The notes: generated from the sequence alone by a model not told the origin. Positions 53,909 through 61,741 are shown, counted from the first letter of the stretch. The stretch: DNA of 64,000 nt from Xylanimonas oleitrophica (GCF_003244315.1 NZ_QKWH01000003.1:62001-126000), one strand, 5' to 3'. Made by a program: numbers and translations.

Positions 53909-53975
53909 GGCGCCGACGGCACGGGGCGGGGCGTCGCAGGGCACACCGGTGCCCGGCGTCGACCGGTGGCTGCCC

Positions 53976-54392
53976 TCAGCGCTCCTCTTCCTCGAGCGCG
54001 GCCACGGCGGCGTCGAGCACGGCACGGGCCGAGGCGCCGGGCAGGGCCGGCAGGCGGCGCAGCGCGGCGATCTGCCCGCGTGTGGCCTCGCCCGTCAGCC
54101 GGGTGACAAGGAACGCGCGGGCGACCACCAGGAGCTCTGCGATGAGCGGCTCTGTCAGGCGGTAGTCGACGAGGTTGCCCGTGCGCGTGGACTCGACGAC
54201 GCCCACGCGCTTGAGCACGGCGAGGTGCTGGGAGAGGGCCGAAGGCTCGGCGCCGGTGACCTCCAGGAGGCGCGAGACGGGCGCGCTGAGGTCGGGGTCG
54301 GCGGCCAGGACCTCCAGCACCTGCAGGCGCGACGGGTGCGCGAGCGCCTTGAACAGGTCGGCCTTGATCTTGTAGAGCGGCTGGGTGTCCAC
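53976..54392 (-). CDS. ArsR-family transcriptional regulator
   Basis: A 138-aa winged-helix repressor. KADLFKALAHPSRLQVLEVLAADPDLSAPVSRLLEVTGAEPSALSQHLAVLKRVGVVESTRTGNLVDYRLTEP is the full ArsR domain. No CxC metal motif is in helix 3, so the metal type, if any, is not evident. The C-terminal tail is helical and acidic. GTG 54392 has TAAAGT 6 nt upstream, a leaderless layout. It is divergent from the Nif3 gene, whose start is about 60 bp away. The target is unknown; no transporter or arsenic gene is next to it. Confidence 0.88.
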   Translation of the reverse strand: MDTQPLYKIKADLFKALAHPSRLQVLEVLAADPDLSAPVSRLLEVTGAEPSALSQHLAVLKRVGVVESTRTGNLVDYRLTEPLIAELLVVARAFLVTRLTGEATRGQIAALRRLPALPGASARAVLDAAVAALEEEER

Positions 54393-54398
54393 GTACTC

Positions 54399-54404
54399 AC
54401 TTTA
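54399..54404 (-). promoter_or_regulatory. -10 hexamer for the ArsR gene (leaderless type)
   Basis: TAAAGT on the minus strand is 6 nt before GTG 54392. Confidence 0.55.
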
Positions 54405-54440
54405 GTTTGGGCTTAATCCACGGCAACCGGTGAGCGCCCT

Positions 54441-54446
54441 TAGGGT
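54441..54446 (+). promoter_or_regulatory. -10 hexamer for the Nif3 gene (leaderless type)
   Basis: TAGGGT is 7 nt before ATG 54454. It supports that ATG over the earlier in-frame codon at 54430. Confidence 0.5.
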
Positions 54447-54453
54447 CGTGTGC

Positions 54454-55377
54454 ATGATCACACCCATGGGCCAGGCTGCCGCGAGCGGTTCGGAGGGCGG
54501 TGCGGCGACGCTCGCGGACGTCGTCGGGGTGATGGACGGACTGTACCCGCCAGGCAGCGCGGAGTCCTGGGATGCGGTCGGCCTCGTGGCCGGCGACCCG
54601 GCGGCCCCCGTGCGCAAGGTGCTGCTCGCCGTCGACCCGGTCGCCGCCGTCGTCGACGAGGCCCTCGAGTGGGGCGCCGACCTCGTGATCACCCACCACC
54701 CTCTGTTCCTCAAGGGGGTGCACTCGGTGGCGGCCACCACGTTCAAGGGCTCTGTGGTGCACCGTCTCCTGACCGCCGGCTGCGGCCTGTACGTGGCCCA
54801 CACCAACGCCGACTCGGCCCCCCGGGGCGTCGCCGACGCCCTCGCAGACCTGCTCGGCATCGTCGACCGTGGCCCGCTCGTCGCCCACACCGACGGCGCG
54901 CAGACCGGCATCGGCCGGGTCGGGCGGCTCGCCGAGCCGGCGACCCTCGCAGCGTTCGCCCGCAGGGTCGCCGCCGCGCTGCCCGCCACCGCCCAGGGGG
55001 TGCGGGTCGCCGGCGACCTGGAGGCCACCGTCACCACCGCAGCCGTGGTCGGCGGCTCGGGCGACTCCCTGTTCGACGCCGTGCGGGCCGCTGCCGCCGA
55101 TGTCTACGTCACCGCAGACCTGCGCCACCACCCGGCGTCCGAGCTGCGCGAGCGCGCCACCTTCGAGGGTCCGGAGGGGCGACCGGAGGCAGGCACCCCG
55201 TTCCTGGTCGACGTGGCCCACTACGCCTCCGAGTGGCCGTGGCTCACCTACGCCGCCGACGACCTGCAGGCGGGCGTGGCGGCGCTGCTGGCGCAGCGCG
55301 GCGAGGAAGGTACGGTGACGTGCAGGGTCTCCACGAACGTCACCGACCCGTGGTCGGCGACGTTCCGCGCGCCGTGA
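54454..55377 (+). CDS. Nif3-like dinuclear metal centre protein
   Basis: A 307-aa protein of the NIF3/YbgI family, hexameric with a two-metal site. ESWDAVGLVAGDPAAPVRKVLLAVDPV is the family start, VITHHPLFLKG supplies the two metal His, YVAHTNADSAPRGVADALADLLG a further His/Asp set and DVAHYASEWPWL the C-terminal His/Glu set. The molecular role is unclear, possibly hydrolysis of a metabolite. It is the first of a run Nif3, zinc ribbon, RNase H fusion, in the same order as in mycobacteria. Confidence 0.92.
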   Translation: MITPMGQAAASGSEGGAATLADVVGVMDGLYPPGSAESWDAVGLVAGDPAAPVRKVLLAVDPVAAVVDEALEWGADLVITHHPLFLKGVHSVAATTFKGSVVHRLLTAGCGLYVAHTNADSAPRGVADALADLLGIVDRGPLVAHTDGAQTGIGRVGRLAEPATLAAFARRVAAALPATAQGVRVAGDLEATVTTAAVVGGSGDSLFDAVRAAAADVYVTADLRHHPASELRERATFEGPEGRPEAGTPFLVDVAHYASEWPWLTYAADDLQAGVAALLAQRGEEGTVTCRVSTNVTDPWSATFRAP

Positions 55378-55426
55378 CCCCACGGCACGACCCTCACCCC
55401 ACGCCACCGGCCAGGAAGGACCCGCG

Positions 55427-56170
55427 GTGACCACTGCACCCCCCGAGGACCAGATCAAGCTCTTGGCCCTCCAGGCGCTCGACACCCGCGCCCAGCAGCT
55501 CGTCCACCAGCGGAACACGCACCCGTCGCTCGCGCGCATCGCCGAGCTCGAGAAGCAGATCGCGGACCTGCACGGCTCCCTGGTCGACTCGCGCACCGCG
55601 GTGGCCGACCTCGAGCGCGAGCTCGCCAAGGCGGAGGCCGACGTCGAGCAGGTGCGTGCCCGTGCCGCCCGCGACCAGCAGCGCCTCGACACCGGCAACC
55701 TCAACGCGAAGGACGCCGTGGCCGTGACCGACGAGCTCGCCTCGCTCGGCCGGCGTCAGGCCGCGCTCGAGGAGGTCGAGCTCGACGTCATGGAGCGGCT
55801 GGAGGCCCACCAGGACGCGCTGGCCAAGGTGGAGTCCGCCCACCAGGAGCTCGTCGACGCCAAGACGGCCGCCGAGGCGGAGCGCGACGCCGCGTTCGCC
55901 GACCTCAAGGCGCAGTACGAGGCGCTCGCGGCCGAGCGCAAGACCGCTGCCGCGGGCATCGACGCCGGCCTGGTCGCGGTGTACGACAAGCTGCGCGAGC
56001 GCCTGGGCGGGCGCGGGGCGGCCGCCCTGCGCGGCGGCCGGTGCGAGGGCTGCGGCCTCGAGCTCAACCCGGGTGACCTCGCGGCCGCCCGCTCCGCCGC
56101 TCCCGAACAGGTCGTGCGCTGCGAGGAGTGCGGCCGCATCCTGGTCCGCGTCGGCGACACGGCGGCCTGA
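55427..56170 (+). CDS. Coiled-coil zinc-ribbon protein
   Basis: A 247-aa protein with a long heptad-rich coiled coil (residues about 10-190: ARIAELEKQIADLHGSLVDSRTAVADLERELAKAEADVEQV) and a C-terminal C4 zinc ribbon CEGCGLELNPGD and VRCEECGRILVR. The family is widespread and sits between Nif3 and RNase H in many actinobacteria. It is thought to bind nucleic acid or protein partners, but no reaction is known. GTG 55427 has GGAAGGA upstream. Its stop is 2 nt from the GTG of the next gene, so coupling is likely. No membrane segments were seen. Confidence 0.9.
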   Translation: MTTAPPEDQIKLLALQALDTRAQQLVHQRNTHPSLARIAELEKQIADLHGSLVDSRTAVADLERELAKAEADVEQVRARAARDQQRLDTGNLNAKDAVAVTDELASLGRRQAALEEVELDVMERLEAHQDALAKVESAHQELVDAKTAAEAERDAAFADLKAQYEALAAERKTAAAGIDAGLVAVYDKLRERLGGRGAAALRGGRCEGCGLELNPGDLAAARSAAPEQVVRCEECGRILVRVGDTAA

Positions 56171-56172
56171 CG

Positions 56173-57366
56173 GTGCCCGGCCGGCACCTCGTGGTCGAGG
56201 CGGACGGCGGCTCGCGCGGCAACCCCGGGCCCGCGGGCTACGGGGCGCTGGTGCGCGACGCCGCCACCGGGCGTGTGCTGGCCGAGCGGGCCGGGTTCCT
56301 CGGCATCGCCACCAACAACGTGGCCGAGTACACCGGCCTGCTGGAGGGGCTGCGCGCCGCGCACGCGCTCGACCCGGACGCCCGGGTCGAGGTGCGCATG
56401 GACTCCAAGCTCGTCGTGGAGCAGATGAGCGGGCGCTGGCAGATCAAGCACGACGCCCTGCGCCGCATCGCCCAGGAGGCTGGCCGGGTGCTGCCCGCGA
56501 CCCACGTGTCGTACACCTGGGTGCCGCGCGCGCAGAACGCCGACGCCGACCGGCTCGCCAACGAGGCGATGGACACCGCCGGTGACGTGGTGCGCGACCA
56601 CCCCGACGAGCCGGCCGGCGAGACGCAGCCCGGCGCGGCGTCCTCGGCGGGTGCCCCGGCCCCCGAGGCGGCCCCCGGGCGGGACACGCACGTGCGGCCG
56701 TCCGGGGCCCTTGCCCGCTACGACGGTGCCGACGCCCTCACCGTGGTGCTGGTGCGGCACGGGCAGACCCCGCTCACCGTGGTGGGCGGCTACTCCGGTG
56801 GCGGGGTCCCCGGTCCGTCCCTGACCACCCACGGGCGCACGCAGGCGGCGCGTGCGGCCGACGTCGTGCACCGCCTGACCGGCGTGTGGCCCGACCTGCC
56901 GCGCCCCACCGAGATCGTCGCGTCGCCCATGGTGCGCACGCAGGAGACGGCGACGGCGATCAGCCGCCGCCTCGGGCTGCCCGTGCGCACCGACGCGCGG
57001 CTGCGCGAGTGCGAGTTCGGCGAGTGGGAGTCGCTCACCGCGCCGCAGATCGAGGAGCGGTGGCCCGGCGAGCTCGGGCTGTGGCACACCACCGGCACGT
57101 ACGTGCCGCCCGGCGGCGAGTCCTACGAGCAGGTGGGCGAGCGCGTCGACGAGGCGCTGCAGGAGCTGCTGCGAGCCGGCACGGGCCGCGCCGTCGTCGT
57201 CGTGGGGCACGCAGCCATGATCCGCACGGTGCTGGGGCGGGCGATGGGCGCGCCGTCGTCGCGGTGGTCGCGGCTGCGCATCCCGCCGTGCTCGCTGTCC
57301 GTGCTGCGTGCGTGGCCCGACGGCGCGGCCGAGGTCACCGCGGTCGGCTACCCCACCGGGGACTGA
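56173..57366 (+). CDS. Bifunctional RNase HI / acid phosphatase
   Basis: A 397-aa fusion. The N-terminal 135 residues are RNase HI: EADGGSRGNPGP (first Asp), NNVAEYTGLLEGL (Glu), RMDSKLVVEQMSG (second Asp) and DADRLANEAMD (last Asp). A Pro/Ala-rich linker follows, then from about residue 190 a histidine phosphatase domain: VLVRHGQTPLT (phosphohistidine), FGEWESLTAPQIEERWPGE and VVVGHAAMIRTVLG (second His), of the CobC / phosphoglycerate mutase type. Mycobacterial Rv2228c has the same fusion. GTG 56173 lies 2 nt after the zinc-ribbon stop. It could remove RNA in RNA-DNA hybrids and dephosphorylate a cobamide precursor, though the link is unknown. Confidence 0.94.
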   Translation: MPGRHLVVEADGGSRGNPGPAGYGALVRDAATGRVLAERAGFLGIATNNVAEYTGLLEGLRAAHALDPDARVEVRMDSKLVVEQMSGRWQIKHDALRRIAQEAGRVLPATHVSYTWVPRAQNADADRLANEAMDTAGDVVRDHPDEPAGETQPGAASSAGAPAPEAAPGRDTHVRPSGALARYDGADALTVVLVRHGQTPLTVVGGYSGGGVPGPSLTTHGRTQAARAADVVHRLTGVWPDLPRPTEIVASPMVRTQETATAISRRLGLPVRTDARLRECEFGEWESLTAPQIEERWPGELGLWHTTGTYVPPGGESYEQVGERVDEALQELLRAGTGRAVVVVGHAAMIRTVLGRAMGAPSSRWSRLRIPPCSLSVLRAWPDGAAEVTAVGYPTGD

Positions 57367-57374
57367 GGCGAGGG

Positions 57375-57401
57375 GAGCGGCCGGGCGTGGCCCGGCCGCT
57401 C
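57375..57401. terminator. 12-bp hairpin between RNase H fusion and yaaA
   Basis: Arms 57375-57386 and 57390-57401 are fully complementary with loop GTG. The right arm overlaps the yaaA stop codon at 57400-57402. Confidence 0.75.
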
Positions 57402-58248
57402 AGCCGACGACGAGCTCGAGCGTCTGCGGCGCCGTCTTCGAGGTCGCGGCGTGGAGCGTGGCCTCCAGCATGCGGTAGCTGAGGCCGGATCCCACCTCGG
57501 TGCCGACCACCTGGCCCACGAGCTCGCCGGCCGCCCGCGCCAGCTCGTCCGCCGACGTCGGCGGCTGTGCCTCGCGGCGCAGCAGGTGCCCCGCGAGCAC
57601 CCCGCGCGTGTGCTTGGCGTTGTGGGAGACGACGGTCCGCTTGCCGCCCGCCTCGCGGACCACCCGCACCGTGACCCACTCCGCGGCGTCCGGGCCGGTG
57701 GTGCGCGGCTTCCACGCCGCGACGTACGTGGCCGAGCGGCAGTCGACGACGACGTCGCCTGCCGCCCGAGCGTCGAGCGCCTCGCTCAGCGGGCCGCGCC
57801 ACGCCGTCGAGAGCTTGCCCACGCCCGGCAGGTCGACGCCGCCCGAGAGCCGGTAGGCGGGCACCCGGTCCGCCGGGGCGACCATGCCCCACAGGCCGGA
57901 GAAGATCCGCACCGACGCCGCCGCGCGTGCGGACGCCTCGCTCCCGGCGTCGGCCGTGAGCGCCGCGAGGTCTGCCGCCGCGTACAGCACGCCCGTGTAC
58001 ACGTGCGCCGCGGGGCCCGCCGGCTCCGTGCGCAGCCGCGTGTTGCGCTCCACCTCCGCCGCCAGCGAGTCGCCCACACCCAGCACCGTGGTCGCGTCCG
58101 GGCGGGCGCTCACCGCAGCCAGGGCGTCGAGCACGGCGGTGCGCTGAGGCGTGAGCTCGGCGGCGGCCGTCAGAGCGGCGAGGTCCACGGGGGCGGCGCC
58201 GTCGGGCGCGGGCGTCTTGCCCTCGGAGGGCGGCAGGAGCAGGAGCAC
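57400..58248 (-). CDS. yaaA: YaaA-family peroxide stress protein
   Basis: A 282-aa protein of the DUF328/YaaA family, which lowers free iron in stressed cells. LLLLPPSEGKTPAPDG starts it; VYTGVLYAAADLAAL, RIFSGLWGMVAPADRVPAYRLSGG, VVDCRSATYVAAWKP, TVVSHNAKHTRGVLAGHLLRR and GLSYRMLEATLHA follow in family order. GTG 58248 has TAGGGT 7 nt upstream, so it is predicted leaderless; the longer frame to 58341 overlaps the rnpB promoter. It is divergent from rnpB, whose -10 is about 50 bp away. Confidence 0.92.
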   Translation of the reverse strand: MLLLLPPSEGKTPAPDGAAPVDLAALTAAAELTPQRTAVLDALAAVSARPDATTVLGVGDSLAAEVERNTRLRTEPAGPAAHVYTGVLYAAADLAALTADAGSEASARAAASVRIFSGLWGMVAPADRVPAYRLSGGVDLPGVGKLSTAWRGPLSEALDARAAGDVVVDCRSATYVAAWKPRTTGPDAAEWVTVRVVREAGGKRTVVSHNAKHTRGVLAGHLLRREAQPPTSADELARAAGELVGQVVGTEVGSGLSYRMLEATLHAATSKTAPQTLELVVG

Positions 58249-58255
58249 AGGCGGA

Positions 58256-58261
58256 ACCCTA
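58256..58261 (-). promoter_or_regulatory. -10 hexamer for yaaA (leaderless type)
   Basis: TAGGGT on the minus strand is 7 nt before GTG 58248. Confidence 0.5.
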
Positions 58262-58299
58262 CGACGCGCGGGCAGGGCGTCCGGGTCGCGCCGCTGACG

Positions 58300-58305
58300 T
58301 ATCCT
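58300..58305 (+). promoter_or_regulatory. -10 hexamer for rnpB
   Basis: TATCCT lies 6 nt before the proposed first base of RNase P RNA at 58311. Confidence 0.55.
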
Positions 58306-58310
58306 TGCCG

Positions 58311-58706
58311 GGCGGACGAGTCGGTCGGACGGTCGCGTCACCTGGGGTTCCGCCCCGGGTGCCGAGGAACGTCCGGGCTCCGAAGGGCAAGGTGGTGGCT
58401 AACGGCCACCCGGGGTGACCCGCGGGAAAGTGCCACAGAGAACAGACCGCCTCCCCGGCGCGAGCCGGGGCGGTAAGGGTGAAACGGTGGTGCAAGAGAC
58501 CACCAGCGCACCTGGTGACAGGTGCGGCTAGGTAAACCCCACCTGGAGCAAGGTCAGACAGGGAGCGATCGAGGGCGGCCCGCCCGAGCTTCCGGGTAGA
58601 CCGCTCGAGGCCTGCGGCAACGCAGGCCCTAGATGGATGACCGTCGCCCGCCTCGGGGCAACCGGGGGCGGGTACAGAACCCGGCGTACAGACCGGCTCG
58701 TCCGCC
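58311..58706 (+). ncRNA. rnpB: RNase P RNA (M1 RNA), type A
   Basis: About 396 nt. The two ends GGCGGACGAG and CTCGTCCGCC form helix P1. The conserved cores are seen: GAGGAACGTCCGGGCTCC (P3/CR-I), ACAGAGAACAGACCGCC and GGTAAGGGTGAAACGGTG near the middle (CR-II/III), and AGATGGATGACCGTCGCC then TACAGAACCCGGCGTACAG near the 3' end. This is the ribozyme that trims the 5' leader of pre-tRNA. The exact end bases are estimated from P1 pairing. Confidence 0.96.
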
Positions 58707-58737
58707 CATGCCCCCGCCGCACGGCGCGTGTGGCATC

Positions 58738-59484
58738 TCAGGGGTTCTCGCCGGTGGTGCGGACGATCTCCGCGAGCGCTGCGCCGGCCCGCAGGAGCGC
58801 CAGCGAGCGCTGTGCGATGAGAGCCAGCCGTTCGTCGAGCGCCGCGAGCGACCGGCTCACCTCCTGCAGCTCCCGGACCGCGGTGATCGCGTGCCGGACC
58901 TCGGGGATGCGGTAGCCGGCCGCGCGGAGGGCCGTGGTGATGCGGGCCTCGCGGATCGCAGGCGCGGGGTAGCGCCGGGCGGTCCCTGCCGAGGTGGGGA
59001 CCCGCTCGGGGTGGACGAGTCCTTCCCGCTCCCAGAAGCGCAGCGTGGAGGCCCGCACGCCGAGGGCGCCGGCCAGCTCGGTGATCGTCATGGTGTCGCC
59101 GTCGGCCGGCGAGGAGTCGGTGGTGGCCTCGGTGCTGATGGCGGTGAGCGCGTGGCGTGCTGCGAGTGCCTGCTCGCGCTCCTGGTTGAGCCGCGCGTGG
59201 AGGTCGCACACGTGGGCCACGGCGTCGGCCGTGGGCATCGCACGGATCTGGCGCATCGTGCGGCGGGCCTGCACCGGTCCGACGGCGGAGGCGAGGTCCC
59301 GGTAGGTGTGCAGGTCGCGCAGGTGCTCGGGGGAGAACCGCCGGTAGCCGTTCGGTGCGCGCTGCGCGGGCGGGAGGACCCCGTGGGCCTCGAGGTCGCG
59401 GACCTGCTGCGGCGACCAGCCCGTGGCCGCTGAGACCTCGGCGGTGCTCAGGTTCGCACGGGTTGCCGAATGGCGGTTTCCCAC
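58738..59484 (-). CDS. Regulator with two MerR-type DNA-binding domains
   Basis: A 248-aa protein. Residues about 12-60 form one MerR winged helix (LSTAEVSAATGWSPQQVRDLEAHGVLPPAQRAPNGYRRFSPEHLRDL) and residues about 133-190 a second one (MTITELAGALGVRASTLRFWEREGLVHPERVPTSAGTARRYPAPAIREARI), each followed by helix-rich segments. This means a single chain could act like a MerR dimer or bind two sites. No metal Cys is visible, so the inducer is unknown. GTG 59484 has GGAGGG about 6 nt upstream. It is divergent from a DUF6194 gene; a palindrome lies between the starts. Confidence 0.88.
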   Translation of the reverse strand: MGNRHSATRANLSTAEVSAATGWSPQQVRDLEAHGVLPPAQRAPNGYRRFSPEHLRDLHTYRDLASAVGPVQARRTMRQIRAMPTADAVAHVCDLHARLNQEREQALAARHALTAISTEATTDSSPADGDTMTITELAGALGVRASTLRFWEREGLVHPERVPTSAGTARRYPAPAIREARITTALRAAGYRIPEVRHAITAVRELQEVSRSLAALDERLALIAQRSLALLRAGAALAEIVRTTGENP

Positions 59485-59509
59485 GTCAACCCTCCATAAG
59501 CACTTCAAC

Positions 59510-59528
59510 CTCATGCTCGAACCATGAG
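59510..59528. promoter_or_regulatory. Palindrome across the DUF6194 start codon
   Basis: CTCATG-N7-CATGAG is a 19-bp symmetrical site that includes the ATG at 59524. TCAACC also recurs at about 59486 and 59505. It is a candidate site for the two-domain MerR protein encoded next to it. Confidence 0.45.
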
Positions 59529-60027
59529 TATGGAGCAGATCCTGGAGACGGTACGGGGGTTCGAGGGCGTCCTGGAGCTCGCGCCCACCGAGGGCAGCGC
59601 CTTCCCGGCGCTGGCCTGGGGCGACCACTTCTTCTACTACGCACCGGACGGGAAGGTGCCGGAGAGGGAGCAGCCGTACGCCACGGTGGTGACGAAGAAC
59701 TATCCCGACGACGTCTTGTGCGACCTCGACCCTCCGGGTCGCTGGCGACTGAACGTGCACGTCGGGCGCTCGGTGTTCCGGGAGCTTCTCGGTGAGGACC
59801 CTCGGTCGGGAGGGACGGCCGTGGACTTCTCCGCGACGGACACGGTGCTCCCGCACCCGGTCTACCGGACACAGGGCTGGGTGGCGATCGTCAACCCCGG
59901 CTCGGAGACCGGCGACCTGGCCGTCCGGCTGCTGCGGGACGCGCACGCGGCTGCCCGGCGGCGGGCGGGCCGCCGGGCAGCGACGTCGGCCGTCGGGAAC
60001 GACGCGGCGGTCTCGGAGGACGGCTGA
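59524..60027 (+). CDS. DUF6194 family protein
   Basis: A 167-aa protein: MSMEQILETVRGFEGVLELAPTEGSAFPALAWGDHFFYYAPDGKVPEREQPYATVVTKNYPDD, then LNVHVGRSVFRELLGEDP and VDFSATDTVLPHPVYRTQGWVAIVNPGSETGDLAVRLLRDAH. It matches the DUF6194 pattern as I know it, an alpha/beta fold with no catalytic motif known. The C-terminal 30 residues are Arg/Ala-rich and probably disordered. The start ATG lies inside a palindrome; ATG at 59530 (second Met) is possible. The regulator with two MerR domains is divergent. Function is unknown. Confidence 0.85.
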   Translation: MSMEQILETVRGFEGVLELAPTEGSAFPALAWGDHFFYYAPDGKVPEREQPYATVVTKNYPDDVLCDLDPPGRWRLNVHVGRSVFRELLGEDPRSGGTAVDFSATDTVLPHPVYRTQGWVAIVNPGSETGDLAVRLLRDAHAAARRRAGRRAATSAVGNDAAVSEDG

Positions 60028-60079
60028 GCGTCGTCCGGCCCATGCCGCCCGCCTCCGTGCCGCCGGGGGCGGGCGGCCC

Positions 60080-60085
60080 TACGCT
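60080..60085 (+). promoter_or_regulatory. -10 hexamer for the MazG-like gene (leaderless type)
   Basis: TACGCT is 7 nt before ATG 60093. The same hexamer occurs upstream of the next gene. Confidence 0.5.
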
Positions 60086-60092
60086 GCCGGGC

Positions 60093-60512
60093 ATGAGCAA
60101 CGCCGACCTGGTCGCCGAGTTCCACCGCGCCGTGGGGGAGAGCGTGCCGGCTGGGCCGACGCTGCCCGACCTGGCGACGCTCGACCTGCGCGAGACGCTC
60201 CTGCGAGAGGAGTTCGCCGAGGTGCTGGAGCAGGTCGCCCTGCTGCGCGCCCGGGTGGTGGCGGGCCAGGAGGCGAGCGAGGATGCCGGGCTCGCGGACA
60301 TCGCCCGGCTCGCTCACGAGCTCGCGGACCTGCTCTACGTCACCTACGGGGCGCTGGCCGCCCTCGGCGTGCCCGCGGACCGGGTGTTCGCGGAGGTGCA
60401 CGCCGCGAACCTGGCGAAGGCGTCCGGGCCGCGTCGTGCGGACGGCAAGCAGCTGCGGCCCGAGGGGTGGCAGCCGGCCGACGTGCTGGGCCTGCTGCGT
60501 TCTCTCCCGTAG
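60093..60512 (+). CDS. MazG-like nucleotide pyrophosphohydrolase
   Basis: A 139-aa all-alpha protein. TLLREEFAEVLEQVALLRAR carries the first pair of acidic residues and ELADLLYVTYGALAALG the second (ExxD-type metal site), followed by EVHAANLAKAS as in MazG-like dNTP pyrophosphatases. It would clip a nucleoside triphosphate to monophosphate and pyrophosphate. ATG 60093 has TACGCT 7 nt upstream; an earlier start at 60042 falls in Gly-rich noise. It precedes a GNAT gene by 43 nt. The substrate is unknown. Confidence 0.88.
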   Translation: MSNADLVAEFHRAVGESVPAGPTLPDLATLDLRETLLREEFAEVLEQVALLRARVVAGQEASEDAGLADIARLAHELADLLYVTYGALAALGVPADRVFAEVHAANLAKASGPRRADGKQLRPEGWQPADVLGLLRSLP

Positions 60513-60543
60513 CGCGCCGCACGCCTCGGACCACCCTGCGGCC

Positions 60544-60549
60544 TACGCT
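60544..60549 (+). promoter_or_regulatory. -10 hexamer for the GNAT gene (leaderless type)
   Basis: TACGCT is 6 nt before ATG 60556. The 43-nt gap after the MazG-like gene holds nothing else recognisable. Confidence 0.45.
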
Positions 60550-60555
60550 GGGCAC

Positions 60556-61173
60556 ATGAGCCCGCCGGGCGACTCAGCGTTGAGGTTCCGGGCCGCGAAC
60601 GATGCGCCGTTCGAGGACCTGCAGGCCGTGCTCGGTGCGTCCACGGCCGGCCGCTGCCAGTGCCAGCGCATCGTCCTGGGGGACCGGGACTGGTGGGACA
60701 TGCCGGTGGCGGAGCGGCGCCTGCGGCTGCACGAGCAGACGAACCCCGACGACCCGGGGGCTGCGTCGACGAGCGGTGTGATCGCCTACCTCGACGGGGA
60801 GCCCGTCGGGTGGGTGGCCGTCGCGCCTCGGACCACCTACCGCCGGTACACGGGACCGCGCAGCAGCAGCGTCCCGTGGCAGGGGCGGCACGAGGACCGG
60901 GCCGACGGCTCCGTCTGGGCGATCGTGTGCTTCGTCGTCCGCAAGGGCTGTCGCGGCCAGGGGATGACGTACGAGCTGGCGCGCGCCGCCGTCGACCTCG
61001 CGCGGGAGCGTGGTGCGGCCGCCGTCGAGGGGTACCCGATCGTGGCACCGCCGGGCCAGGAGATCACCTGGGACGAGGCGTCAGTGGGCACGCCCCAGGT
61101 CTTCGCCGCTGCCGGCCTGGAGGAGGTCGGTGCGCCGACGGTGCGCCGTCGCGTCTACCGGGTCGACTTCTGA
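60556..61173 (+). CDS. GNAT-family N-acetyltransferase
   Basis: A 205-aa transferase. VIAYLDGEPVGWVAVAPRTTYRRY is the central strand pair, AIVCFVVRKGCRGQGMTYELARAAVDLARERGAAAVEGYPI is the acetyl-CoA loop with RGQGM, and FAAAGLEEVGAPTVRRRVYRVDF closes the fold. Near the N-terminus CQCQRIVLG has two close Cys that may bind a metal or sense redox. The start is ATG 60556 with TACGCT 6 nt upstream. A promoter for the STAS gene, not fixed, lies in the 210-bp gap that follows. The acceptor substrate is unknown. Confidence 0.88.
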   Translation: MSPPGDSALRFRAANDAPFEDLQAVLGASTAGRCQCQRIVLGDRDWWDMPVAERRLRLHEQTNPDDPGAASTSGVIAYLDGEPVGWVAVAPRTTYRRYTGPRSSSVPWQGRHEDRADGSVWAIVCFVVRKGCRGQGMTYELARAAVDLARERGAAAVEGYPIVAPPGQEITWDEASVGTPQVFAAAGLEEVGAPTVRRRVYRVDF

Positions 61174-61383
61174 CCGCCGGACCCGTGCGGTCCGCACACC
61201 TGCGACCACGGACGTTGCCTCCCGCTGCCCTGCGATCGTTCAATGCAAAAGGACCGTCAAGAGGTGTTCCGTTCGTCACCATCATCGTTGTATCGTCAGG
61301 GGGCGGCAACGAGGCCGTGATCACGGCGGCCGACGCCCAGAATCGGCGCGGCCCTCCGCCGGTGAACGGGGAGATGGATCAGC

Positions 61384-61722
61384 ATGACGGTCATGGGCAC
61401 GCGGACGGGCGGCATCGACCTGGTGCGAGGCGCCGAGTCCAGCGTGGTGGAGATGTGGGGAGAGATCGACGCCGCGCTGCGCACCGAGGCGAGCGCGGCG
61501 CTCGCGGGTGCGCTGGAGCAGGACGTCCCGGTCGTCGTCGACGCGACCCGGGTGGACTTCATCGACTCGGCCGGGGTGGCGTTCCTGGTGCAGCTGTGCC
61601 GGGTGGGGCGCGACGAGGGGCTGGCGGTGTCGCTGCGCAACCCGCCGCAGGTCGTGGCGGACGTGCTGCACATGGTCGGCGTGCACGACGTCATCTGCGA
61701 CGAGCGGCCGCCGGGCGTCTGA
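61384..61722 (+). CDS. STAS-domain anti-sigma factor antagonist
   Basis: A 112-aa single-domain protein of the SpoIIAA type. VVEMWGEIDAALRTEASAAL is the first half, and VVVDATRVDFIDSAGVAFLVQL contains the phosphoacceptor Ser at residue 62 in the DSAG motif. Unphosphorylated it should bind an anti-sigma kinase and free a sigma factor; that partner pair is not in this window. The ATG has GGGGAG upstream. The 210-bp gap before it contains GTTCCG and TTGTATCG spaced about 16 nt apart, which may be a stress-sigma promoter, but I am unsure. It converges on ppgK. Confidence 0.9.
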   Translation: MTVMGTRTGGIDLVRGAESSVVEMWGEIDAALRTEASAALAGALEQDVPVVVDATRVDFIDSAGVAFLVQLCRVGRDEGLAVSLRNPPQVVADVLHMVGVHDVICDERPPGV

Positions 61723-61741
61723 ACCTCGCGCAGCCCCGGGG

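Noticed and set aside
53939-53954. GGGCAC/GTGCCC hairpin after the polymerase-like gene
   Set aside because: Only a 6-bp stem with no T-run; likely chance in GC-rich sequence.
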